Shown: piece by piece, positions 5,600-12,300 of the stretch
Layout: each line of letters starts with the position of its first letter
Numbering within the stretch: position 1 is the stretch's first letter
Source of the DNA: SVQP01 sp045652835
Lineage (GTDB): Bacteria; Bacillota; Clostridia; Oscillospirales; CAG-272
Direction of reading: 5' to 3'
DNA length: 13,101 bases
Assembly: GCA_045652835.1 (NCBI GenBank)
Contig: JAZOLE010000161.1
Coordinates: 1 to 13,101, forward strand
Made by a program: the position numbers and the translations under genes
The notes under the pieces: model-generated
Database searches by the model: none
Told to the model about the DNA's origin: nothing
Seen by the model: only the letters and a program-made list of their open reading frames with translations

Positions 5600-5738
5600 C
5601 GCCACCAATTAAATACAGTTCAAATTTCCTTAAACACAAACGCTGTATTTCATAAAAAAGTTTTTCAAACCCACCTCACCTTTCAAAAATCAGCCGACTA
5701 TATAGCCGAAAGCATTGATCAAGAGCTTGGAGAAAGAT
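5600..5738 (+). other. AT-rich leader before the sigma-factor gene, no clear promoter
   Basis: No good sigma-A promoter was found here. The best pair is TTAAAC (5630-5635), 17 nt, TAAAAA (5653-5658), which is weak. A TATATA at 5699-5704 has no matching -35. An 8-bp inverted repeat, AAATACAG (5611-5618) with CTGTATTT (5643-5650), is present. An ECF-type self-dependent promoter is possible but cannot be recognised. Confidence 0.4.
5729..5732 (+). promoter_or_regulatory. Ribosome binding site fixing the sigma-factor start
   Basis: GGAG lies 6 nt before the ATG at 5739. It favours that codon over the in-frame TTG at 5715, which has no purine-rich site in front of it. Confidence 0.7.
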
Positions 5739-7370
5739 ATGAAAAAACATGAATTGCTGAATATGATCGACGAAGCGCTGCTGGATGCGCTGTACGGCTA
5801 TTGCTATCCGCGTACCCGTGACAGCTACGCCGCTCGCGAGCTTTGCTCGGATATCGTATATGCCTTAGTCAAGGCGGCGAATACCGACGGCGAGATCAAC
5901 GAGCCCTACGCCTTTATCTGGCGTGTGGCGCGCAACGTGTATGCAGACTATTGCAAAAAGCGCAGCCAAGAGAGTGCCTACGGCTATATGGGAGACCCCG
6001 ACGAGGCGCTTGCTCTGGTCGCCTCGGAACAGGACGATACGGACGATTCGCTCATGCAGCTTTTGCCCGACGTCTACCGTCGCATTGCCTACCTGACCCG
6101 CGCTTACCGCGAGGTCATGATCGCCTTTTACCTGGACGGCAAACCGATTGCGCAAATTGCCAAGGAGCAGGGCGTGCGCGAGGACACCATTCGTCAAAGA
6201 CTGTATTCGGCAAGAAAGAAACTGAAAGATGAGGTAGAAAACATGACACAAACTAACAAACCGGTTGCACTCAACCATATCGACTACGAAATTATCGGCA
6301 CAGGCAATCCCGGCTGGGGCGATCCCCGCGACGGATTTTGGGATCGTGACCTTTCGGCACACGTGCTGCACCTTTGCCACCTCTCCCCCAAGACCGCTTC
6401 CGAAATCGCAGCAGAGCTGAACGTGCCCACGCTGTACATCGAGCAGGAGCTTGAAATTCTCGCCCGCGGCAGAAACGGCGAATACGGTCTGCTCCGTCGC
6501 ATGGACAACGGCAGATACGGTATCAACTTTGTTCTGCTTAACAGAAAGACCATGGAAAAAGCCATTGCCCTTTACGAGCAGCAGCTGCCCATGGTAGCTG
6601 ACGTGATTGCTGATTTCATTGAGCAGCACAAAGAGGAATACCTCGCATTCCCCTATCTGAACGAGAACATTGACCTGAATCTGATCCTTTGGCAACAAAT
6701 CTACTGGATGAGCAATGCACTTGAAGAGCAGGTCACAGGCATTTTGGAAACTAAGTATTTTGCCGACACCGTCACGCCCGACCGCCCCTTCACCGTATAT
6801 GGCTTTGAAAGCATTGGCAGACACTTCGGCTGCGGCATGGACGGCACTGCTGCACAAGAGATTTGTGGCTACAGCAACGTCCACATGACCAATATTTACA
6901 TCTCGCGCATTCAGAAACATTTCCACTGCGGTCACAATATTTCCACCGATCCCATGCTGCTCATGACCATTCGCGCCATCGAGGGTTTGGCGGTGGACAC
7001 CCTTAGCGAAGACGAAAAGGAGATCGCCGCAAAGGCTATCGAGCAGGGTTATCTGTTCCGCAAGGGTGACGTGCTCTACACAAAGATTCTGGTCAATGAC
7101 AAAAAGGACAGCAGTTGCCTTTACAGCGTAACCACCAAGCTGGAAAACGGCTACTTTGATCAGGCTGCCGAGTCGATTGCAAAGGAAATCGCAGATCTGA
7201 TCAAGGACTCTCTGCCCGACTACCTGATCGGCGAGTGGCGCTATGCCAACCGCCTGGCAGGTCTGCCCATGTGGGATGCTTTGGTCGAGGCTTTGATCGC
7301 GCGCGGCATGCTCACCCCTCCCAAGGACGGCATTGGTGCCGAGGGTTGCTGGATGGAAGTGGAGAAATAA
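5739..7370 (+). CDS. ECF-type RNA polymerase sigma factor with a ~370-aa C-terminal extension
   Basis: The 543-aa protein begins with a compact sigma-70-family core. Region 2 is at about 8-76 (with YAFIWRVARNVYADYCKKR). Region 4 is at about 108-165, with the helix-turn-helix KPIAQIAKEQGVREDTIRQRLYSARKKLK. The core would guide RNA polymerase to a specific promoter set. Residues about 175-543 are an extension not found in ordinary ECF factors, which are near 180 aa. Residues 215-262 (SPKTASEIAAELNVPTLYIEQ, then GEYGLLRRMDNGRY) look like a winged helix. The rest is alpha/beta, with cysteines at C365, C376 and C397 and several histidines. There is no membrane anchor and no anti-sigma gene beside it, so the extension may be the built-in regulator. 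I recall similar proteins of about 550 aa in Clostridia. The target genes are unknown. A perfect terminator follows. Confidence 0.85.
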   Translation: MKKHELLNMIDEALLDALYGYCYPRTRDSYAARELCSDIVYALVKAANTDGEINEPYAFIWRVARNVYADYCKKRSQESAYGYMGDPDEALALVASEQDDTDDSLMQLLPDVYRRIAYLTRAYREVMIAFYLDGKPIAQIAKEQGVREDTIRQRLYSARKKLKDEVENMTQTNKPVALNHIDYEIIGTGNPGWGDPRDGFWDRDLSAHVLHLCHLSPKTASEIAAELNVPTLYIEQELEILARGRNGEYGLLRRMDNGRYGINFVLLNRKTMEKAIALYEQQLPMVADVIADFIEQHKEEYLAFPYLNENIDLNLILWQQIYWMSNALEEQVTGILETKYFADTVTPDRPFTVYGFESIGRHFGCGMDGTAAQEICGYSNVHMTNIYISRIQKHFHCGHNISTDPMLLMTIRAIEGLAVDTLSEDEKEIAAKAIEQGYLFRKGDVLYTKILVNDKKDSSCLYSVTTKLENGYFDQAAESIAKEIADLIKDSLPDYLIGEWRYANRLAGLPMWDALVEALIARGMLTPPKDGIGAEGCWMEVEK

Positions 7371-7389
7371 AATATTGCACGCTAAAATT

Positions 7390-7418
7390 GCCTGCGTCCA
7401 ATCGGACGCAGGCTTTTT
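7390..7418 (+). terminator. Intrinsic terminator of the sigma-factor gene
   Basis: A perfect 10-bp stem GCCTGCGTCC/GGACGCAGGC (7390-7399, 7404-7413) with loop AATC is followed by five T. It lies 20 bp after the stop codon. Confidence 0.95.
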
Positions 7419-7439
7419 ACATGGATATAATATCGTGGC

Positions 7440-7533
7440 GGGCGATTCGTTCAGTCGCCCCTACGGGGTGCGAAAAAACATCCGCCAAAGGAGGGGGCAT
7501 TCCAATCCGTAGGGGGCATTCACGAATGCCCCC
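7440..7533. repeat. CGTAGGGG-family repeat cluster
   Basis: Three pieces are visible. The first is GGGCGA/TCGCCC (7440-7445, 7455-7460), running into CCCCTACGGGG. The second is a lone GGGGGCATTC (7493-7502). The third is a complete hairpin, GGGGGCATTC with GAATGCCCCC around AC (7512-7533), preceded by CGTA. The ATTCACGAAT core equals that of the repeat at 4888-4907. The cluster lies between the ends of the convergent sigma-factor and radC genes. Confidence 0.85.
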
Positions 7534-7559
7534 GAATTCAGACGCCGATCATTTCAGCA

Positions 7560-8357
7560 TCAAATCCCCTTTTCTTCCATTCCTAACAGCTCTGCTGTGG
7601 TGCGATCGCCCGTGTACATATCTTGATAGAAGCGCTCGTAGAACGAGTCGGTGTCCTGTGCGGTAGGCGAGGTGCGGACCATGCAAGCATACTTTTGTAA
7701 GAGCGGAATGCACTCTCCGCTGCCAAACAGCAAATGCTCCAGCAGCATGGTGCCGTTGAGTGCCAGCGCCTGCTCCAGCTTTGCCGTAAACTCTCTGTCG
7801 GGAGCTGTGGCAATGGCAAAGCCGTCGGGATGGTTGTGTGCCACGATCACGGCAGAGGCATCCTTGATCAGCGCGCGTCTGGAAATATCGCGTGCGATGG
7901 GGCGCGCTTCGTTGATCGTGCCGTCGCAAACGTGATAAAAATCGATCAATCTCATGCGGTTGTCAAACATCAGCGCATATACGCGCTCGACTCCCAACCC
8001 AAGATAATACGGCTCTAAGTATTCCCTGACCTTTTTACAAGTGTCAAATCTGGGCGGCACGGGTCTGCTTTCGATTGCACTGCGGCGCACGATCTCACCC
8101 ACAAGGCTGAGCATCAAGGCTGTTTTTTCACCCACGCCCTCGGTCAGCTCCAGCACCTCGGGAGCTGCGTTCAACACGCCCCAAAGCCCACCGTTTTGTT
8201 CAAGCAGCGCATGTGCCGTGCCGTTGGTATCCCCTCTGGGCACAGAATGATATAAAAGCATTTCGAGCAGCTCGTGCGAGGAAAAGCCGTCAGCTCCCTC
8301 TATTTTGTAGCGGTTGCGCATTCTTTCGCGATGGTTTTCATGAAGATTTTTATCCAT
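7560..8357 (-). CDS. RadC-like JAB/JAMM-domain protein
   Basis: The 265-aa protein has the RadC layout: an N-terminal helical region, a helix-hairpin-helix at about 65-92 (ELTEGVGEKTALMLSL), and a C-terminal JAMM domain. The zinc pattern is HNHP (H174, H176) with D187 at the normal distance. The usual HNHPSGxxxPSxxD is changed to HNHPDGxxxATxxD: the conserved Ser after the prolines is Thr184 and S178 is Asp. The metal ligands are kept, but the substitutions may alter activity. RadC was once called a DNA repair protein, yet its function is unsettled. I chose the ATG at 8357 because AAGGAG lies 5 nt before it, and a start at 8387 would add ten unsupported residues. It is transcribed alone from the promoter at 8405-8433, divergent from the lipoprotein operon. 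Confidence 0.92.
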   Translation of the reverse strand: MDKNLHENHRERMRNRYKIEGADGFSSHELLEMLLYHSVPRGDTNGTAHALLEQNGGLWGVLNAAPEVLELTEGVGEKTALMLSLVGEIVRRSAIESRPVPPRFDTCKKVREYLEPYYLGLGVERVYALMFDNRMRLIDFYHVCDGTINEARPIARDISRRALIKDASAVIVAHNHPDGFAIATAPDREFTAKLEQALALNGTMLLEHLLFGSGECIPLLQKYACMVRTSPTAQDTDSFYERFYQDMYTGDRTTAELLGMEEKGI

Positions 8358-8362
8358 ACGAT

Positions 8363-8368
8363 CTCCTT
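8363..8368 (-). promoter_or_regulatory. Ribosome binding site fixing the radC start
   Basis: AAGGAG on the minus strand ends 5 nt before the ATG at 8357, excluding the upstream in-frame ATG at 8387. Confidence 0.8.
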
Positions 8369-8404
8369 TTTCATAGTAGCCAAGCATTAAACGTTACCAA
8401 TGTC

Positions 8405-8433
8405 ATTATAACCGAATTTGTAAAAAAATGCAA
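8405..8433 (-). promoter_or_regulatory. Sigma-A promoter of the radC-like gene
   Basis: On the minus strand TTGCAT (8428-8433), a 17-nt spacer and a perfect TATAAT (8405-8410) are seen. The GTTATAATG context is the same as at the pduL promoter. Confidence 0.88.
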
Positions 8434-8472
8434 TAGAATTTTTCGATTTAGGCTTGGCTTCCGTCATTTCTA

Positions 8473-8501
8473 TTGACAAAAATCTGCTGTATGAGTATAA
8501 T
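8473..8501 (+). promoter_or_regulatory. Consensus sigma-A promoter of the lipoprotein operon
   Basis: TTGACA (8473-8478), a 17-nt spacer and TATAAT (8496-8501) are both perfect matches, making this the strongest promoter in the window. Divergent radC transcription starts less than 100 bp away. Confidence 0.95.
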
Positions 8502-8522
8502 AGAGGTAACTTAAAATCTACG

Positions 8523-8527
8523 GAGGT
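8523..8527 (+). promoter_or_regulatory. Ribosome binding site fixing the start at 8535
   Basis: GGAGG lies 7 nt before the ATG at 8535. The longer in-frame TTG at 8454 would precede the promoter itself and is excluded. Confidence 0.9.
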
Positions 8528-8534
8528 ATCCGAC

Positions 8535-10229
8535 ATGAAACACAGAACGCTGCAAATAAGACTTTCTTGCATGCTCGCTCTTGTGCTGCTTTGCCTGCCC
8601 CTGCTTGCCGCTTGCTCGGGTGGCGGTGACGTCACCGATGCTGTGACCGATGCTGCGACCCAGGCGCAAACCGAGCAGACAACCGAGGTGCAACCCGAGC
8701 AAACCACCGAAGAGATGACCGAGGAGGTTACCGAAGAGAGCACCGAGGATACCACCGAGCAGACAACCGAGGCAGAAACCGAGCCTCCTGCGCGCGAGAC
8801 CAAGACCTCGCTGAGTTTTACCGAGCTTGGCAGCGAGATCGATCTTGGCAAGTATTTCACCGCCCCCTATCAGTGCGAGGCTGCACTTGCCGAGGACGGC
8901 ACGCTGCGCCTGAGCACCGTCAAAACGCCCGGCAGTATTGGCGCAAGCGACCCTTATATTTACCTCAAGCTTGCTCAGCTGATCAAGGATCTGGGCTACG
9001 ATGCACCGGATACCCGCGACAATCCGCACATGGTGCTGCGCGTACGCAGCGAGGGCAGAACGGGCAAGGTATTCTCCCTGTTCGGCTATAGCTCCAAAAC
9101 GCCCAGCGGTGCAGGCATTACCGGACAGCTGGACAGATACGTTGCTGATTCCGAGGATTGGCAGTACATTTACTTTGACCTTTCCTCCTATAAAAAGAAC
9201 CTGGTTGCCTACCGCTTTGACCTGACCAACTCCGCCCTTGCAAACGGCGAGGCACTCTATATCAGCGATATCTCGTTCTTTGCCACCGCCGAAGAGGCAA
9301 CCGCGCTGCTCACCCCCGACGTCTATCCCATAGTCGAGCAGACAGCCGACAATTACACCGCCAAGATCATGTCCTTTAACGTACAAACCGAGAACGGCAC
9401 GCAGGTGCGCCCCGACATCCGCATGGATATGCTGCGCGATCTGCTTGACGAATACCAGCCCGACTCGATCGGTCTGCAGGAGGTTACGACCAAGTGGCGC
9501 GACATGATGGACACCTACGCATTTAACCAAAGCTACGCAAGCGTTGGCGAGGCGAGAACGCCCGGCGGAGAGGCGAACCCCATCTATTACCGTACAGACA
9601 AGTTTGAGCTGATCGACAGCGGCACGTTCTGGCTGTCCGACACGCCCGACGTGGCTGGCTCGCAATTTGAAGAAAGCCTGTATGTCCGCATCTGTACCTG
9701 GGCGCATCTGCGTGACCGCGTCACAGGTAAGGAATACGTACACTTTAACACGCACCTTGACAACCTCAGCGGCAGTGAAGGCAGAACGCTGCGCAAGCAG
9801 CAGATCACGGTTATCCTGAAGTTCTTACAGCGCTTTGGCGATATTCCCATGGTGCTGACGGGCGACCTCAATCAGGCAGCGGTCAACGCTGAGGGCACAC
9901 AATACTCGGTTTATAAAACCTTGGTCGGCATCAATGCATTCAAGCTTGACGACGACACAAAAGCCTACTCCCCCTTCTCCAATGCACGCTACGACGCCTC
10001 CGACAATATGCCCGAGGGAACCTCGGCTACCATGACGAAGTATTATGACGAAAAAGACAGCAAATACAACCCCGCAAAAGAGCCGATCGACTACGTGCTC
10101 TACACCGGTGCTTCGCTGACCGCGCTCTCCTACAAGATCCGTCTGTACGATCGCGGTGGCGTGTACCTCTCCGACCACCTGCCCGTCATCTGCGAGATCA
10201 AGTTTGCCCCCGCGCCCACGCAAGAATAA
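8535..10229 (+). CDS. Secreted lipoprotein, endonuclease/exonuclease/phosphatase (DNase I-like) family
   Basis: The 564-aa protein has a signal peptide with lipobox LAAC (C27), so it is anchored outside the membrane. A low-complexity Thr/Glu linker covers about 33-88. Residues about 92-260 form a beta-rich region ending in LYISDISFFATAEEA, which resembles sugar-binding jelly-roll domains. The catalytic domain, about 275-556, has all EEP motifs: SFNVQ (N282), LQEV (E316), NTHLD (H407, D409), TGDLN (D444, N446), PIDYVL (D519) and SDHLPV (D547, H548). The fold cleaves phosphodiester or phosphomonoester bonds with Mg; DNA, RNA, lipid or inositol phosphate substrates cannot be told apart. It is expressed from a consensus promoter and is followed 34 bp later by another lipoprotein gene, so the two may work together at the cell surface. 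Confidence 0.9.
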   Translation: MKHRTLQIRLSCMLALVLLCLPLLAACSGGGDVTDAVTDAATQAQTEQTTEVQPEQTTEEMTEEVTEESTEDTTEQTTEAETEPPARETKTSLSFTELGSEIDLGKYFTAPYQCEAALAEDGTLRLSTVKTPGSIGASDPYIYLKLAQLIKDLGYDAPDTRDNPHMVLRVRSEGRTGKVFSLFGYSSKTPSGAGITGQLDRYVADSEDWQYIYFDLSSYKKNLVAYRFDLTNSALANGEALYISDISFFATAEEATALLTPDVYPIVEQTADNYTAKIMSFNVQTENGTQVRPDIRMDMLRDLLDEYQPDSIGLQEVTTKWRDMMDTYAFNQSYASVGEARTPGGEANPIYYRTDKFELIDSGTFWLSDTPDVAGSQFEESLYVRICTWAHLRDRVTGKEYVHFNTHLDNLSGSEGRTLRKQQITVILKFLQRFGDIPMVLTGDLNQAAVNAEGTQYSVYKTLVGINAFKLDDDTKAYSPFSNARYDASDNMPEGTSATMTKYYDEKDSKYNPAKEPIDYVLYTGASLTALSYKIRLYDRGGVYLSDHLPVICEIKFAPAPTQE

Positions 10230-10263
10230 ACCGCACACAAAATAAACATTCAGAGGTATATTT

Positions 10264-12201
10264 ATGAAACATTTCATTTCCTTTTTGGCGTTTCTCCTTA
10301 CCTTACCCCTCTTGCTCTGCATGCTTGCAGGCTGCACCGGTCCTTCTTCGGACACAGAGCAATCAACCGACGCGGACACTTCCAATCCGTCGGATACCCC
10401 GTCCCTGACCATTGATGCCACGCAGGACGGTGCAACCGTTACAACCGCTCATGGTTTGAGCTACACCGCAAGCGGCTACGATTCTGTCAAGTCCGACGCA
10501 TTTTGCTTTGATGACGGTCTGCTTTTGAGCTTTGGTGACCAATTTGCAGACAACTTCAATCGCTTTACCATTCACTATTCCGCTTCCGCACCCATGAAGA
10601 TCACGCTGAACTATACCGAAAAGGGCGAACGCTTGGCAGACGTGTTCTACCTCGAAGCAGGAGAAAAGGAATTTTCCGCAGTCAACCCGAGATTTATGAT
10701 CAAGGTAAACGGCAGCAACATTGAATCCATGCAGATCGACACCTGCGAGGATACAAGCGCGGAATTTATGCTGTATGACCTCAAAACCGAAACCATCTCT
10801 GTCCCCGCGTCGCAGCAGTATATCAAGGGCAGCCGCTACACCTTAGGCATTGACCTCAAATGGGGCGGTGCGATCAACCACGTGGAGGATAAGGAATGCC
10901 CAATGGCAGACGTTACCAACATGTGCAACAAGCACGACGAGGGCAGACTCATCCAGCAATCCTACTACGGTGTATTCTACTATGCAGATCAATACGTAGA
11001 AGGTGGCTATCAGGGCGTTGAAGGCGTGGCTTACAACCCCGTGCAGGGCGGCGACGTGAACAAGCGCGACAGCCGCATCATTGACTTCAAGATTGAAGAA
11101 GACCGCATCTATATCAAGGCTCAGCCCTTGGATTGGCCGCTCAAGGAGTCCTATACCCCCAGTTATATGGAAAATGAATACGTGGTCAAGGACGACTACA
11201 TTGAGGTATTCAACCGCTTCATCGATTTCTCGGGCTGGAAGCACCCTGTGCTTGACCAGGAGCTTCCTGCAGTGTATACCGTCAACTGCTTTGACACCTT
11301 CGTTTGGTATGACGGCGGCAAGCCTTGGACGGGCGATAAGCTGAGCACCATTACCGATTGGAGCGACGTAGACCCCAACACCGACAAAGCAAGCCATTAC
11401 ATCCAGCTCAAGGAGCCCAATACCGAGACTTGGTTCGCCATGATCAATGGGGAAACACAGTACGGTCTTGGCATTTACGTGCCCAACGTGGACAGAGTGC
11501 TGACCATGCGGTATCTGTCGGGTCAAAAGGGCAGCAGCGATGCTAAGGGCAACCCCTGCAGCTATATCTCCCCCTTGAACAGAATTGCAATCAAGTCCTT
11601 TGAGCCGATTGAGTACAGCTATCTTATGGTAGCGGGTAATATTGACGAGATCCGCGAGACCTTCACCCAAAACCGCGATTTTTGCACCAACGAAGGCTTT
11701 AACGTCAAAACCCCTGCGCGCGCACCCTACAACGGAGAGATCAGTGACGTGACCGTGGATATGTCCGTGCAGGAGAGCGTGAGCTCGATATACTATCCCC
11801 GCAGCACCGAGTTTCTCTTTGACGAGGCGCAAAAGGCTATCAGATTCAAGGCAGTGGACGCTGACCCCAACGTCACCTTTGTCTTTGATTACGGTGGACA
11901 GCAGCTTTTTGCCGAGGACTATGGCACCATTGAGATCGAGTACATGATCCCCACCACAAACGCAGAGACGTCTTACGAAACGCAGTTTTTCCTTTGCGCA
12001 GGTGACGTAAAAGCCCCCGCAGCAGAAGCAGCTGTAACCGGCACGCTGATCGCAGACGGTCAGTACCACACCCTGCAGATCTCGGTTCAGGATCTCGATT
12101 TCTGGAGCGGCTTGATCCACATGGTCAGATTTGACTACTTCTCTTCCCCGACCGCGAATGACGTGGTCTTTGTCAAAGCATTCAGATTTGTAGCCAACTG
12201 A
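10264..12201 (+). CDS. Large lipoprotein of unknown function, probably carbohydrate-related
   Basis: The 645-aa protein has a signal peptide and lipobox LAGC (C24), followed by a Ser/Thr/Asp linker to about residue 48. The remainder is rich in beta-strand and aromatic residues. A central part (about 190-475) carries WGGAINH, HDEGRLIQQSYYG, YNPVQGGD and a WYDGGKPW segment. The last ~140 residues look like a separate beta-sandwich ending in VFVKAFRFVAN. That ending recalls the LYISDISFFAT strand of the upstream enzyme's accessory domain. I recall similar uncharacterised lipoproteins in Clostridia but no assigned function. The aromatic-rich, beta-sandwich character suggests polysaccharide binding or cleavage; this is inference. 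AGAGG lies 7 nt before the ATG. It follows the EEP-family gene by 34 bp in one operon and ends at a terminator. Confidence 0.85.
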   Translation: MKHFISFLAFLLTLPLLLCMLAGCTGPSSDTEQSTDADTSNPSDTPSLTIDATQDGATVTTAHGLSYTASGYDSVKSDAFCFDDGLLLSFGDQFADNFNRFTIHYSASAPMKITLNYTEKGERLADVFYLEAGEKEFSAVNPRFMIKVNGSNIESMQIDTCEDTSAEFMLYDLKTETISVPASQQYIKGSRYTLGIDLKWGGAINHVEDKECPMADVTNMCNKHDEGRLIQQSYYGVFYYADQYVEGGYQGVEGVAYNPVQGGDVNKRDSRIIDFKIEEDRIYIKAQPLDWPLKESYTPSYMENEYVVKDDYIEVFNRFIDFSGWKHPVLDQELPAVYTVNCFDTFVWYDGGKPWTGDKLSTITDWSDVDPNTDKASHYIQLKEPNTETWFAMINGETQYGLGIYVPNVDRVLTMRYLSGQKGSSDAKGNPCSYISPLNRIAIKSFEPIEYSYLMVAGNIDEIRETFTQNRDFCTNEGFNVKTPARAPYNGEISDVTVDMSVQESVSSIYYPRSTEFLFDEAQKAIRFKAVDADPNVTFVFDYGGQQLFAEDYGTIEIEYMIPTTNAETSYETQFFLCAGDVKAPAAEAAVTGTLIADGQYHTLQISVQDLDFWSGLIHMVRFDYFSSPTANDVVFVKAFRFVAN

Positions 12202-12230
12202 CGTAAAACACCATTGAATCAAAAAGAATT

Positions 12231-12261
12231 TCGGCAGAGGGATTGCCCCTCTGCCGATTTT
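12231..12261 (+). terminator. Intrinsic terminator of the lipoprotein operon
   Basis: An 11-bp perfect stem TCGGCAGAGGG/CCCTCTGCCGA (12231-12241, 12247-12257) with a 5-nt loop is followed by TTTT. It lies 29 bp after the stop. Its loop and 3' arm overlap the next promoter. Confidence 0.88.
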
Positions 12262-12271
12262 GTGTTATAAT
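12243..12271 (+). promoter_or_regulatory. Promoter of the MATE transporter gene, inside the terminator
   Basis: TTGCCC (12243-12248), a 17-nt spacer and TATAAT (12266-12271) are seen. The -35 box starts in the terminator loop and the spacer contains most of the 3' arm. The leader to the ATG at 12301 is about 23 nt. Confidence 0.85.
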
Positions 12272-12300
12272 ATAGATATCACTTTAAAAAGGACACAACT

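Noticed and set aside
5373..5612. 79-aa open frame on the plus strand
   Set aside because: It reads straight through both arms of the large palindrome and has no ribosome site or family resemblance.
5611..5650. 8-bp inverted repeat AAATACAG/CTGTATTT as an operator for the sigma gene
   Set aside because: The arms are short and AT-rich with a 24-nt gap, so chance is likely. It is mentioned only in the leader description.
5865..6935. 356-aa open frame on the minus strand within the sigma-factor gene
   Set aside because: It is antisense to a gene with clear sigma motifs, and its own protein shows no domain or ribosome site.
8511..9755. 414-aa minus-strand open frame opposite the EEP lipoprotein, with a Gly/Leu-rich tail
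   Set aside because: The low-complexity tail is the complement of the Thr/Glu linker codons. The plus-strand gene has all catalytic motifs, a promoter and a ribosome site.
10843..12222. 459-aa minus-strand open frame opposite the 645-aa lipoprotein
   Set aside because: Antisense artefact of codon bias; no motif, and it reaches into the terminator region.
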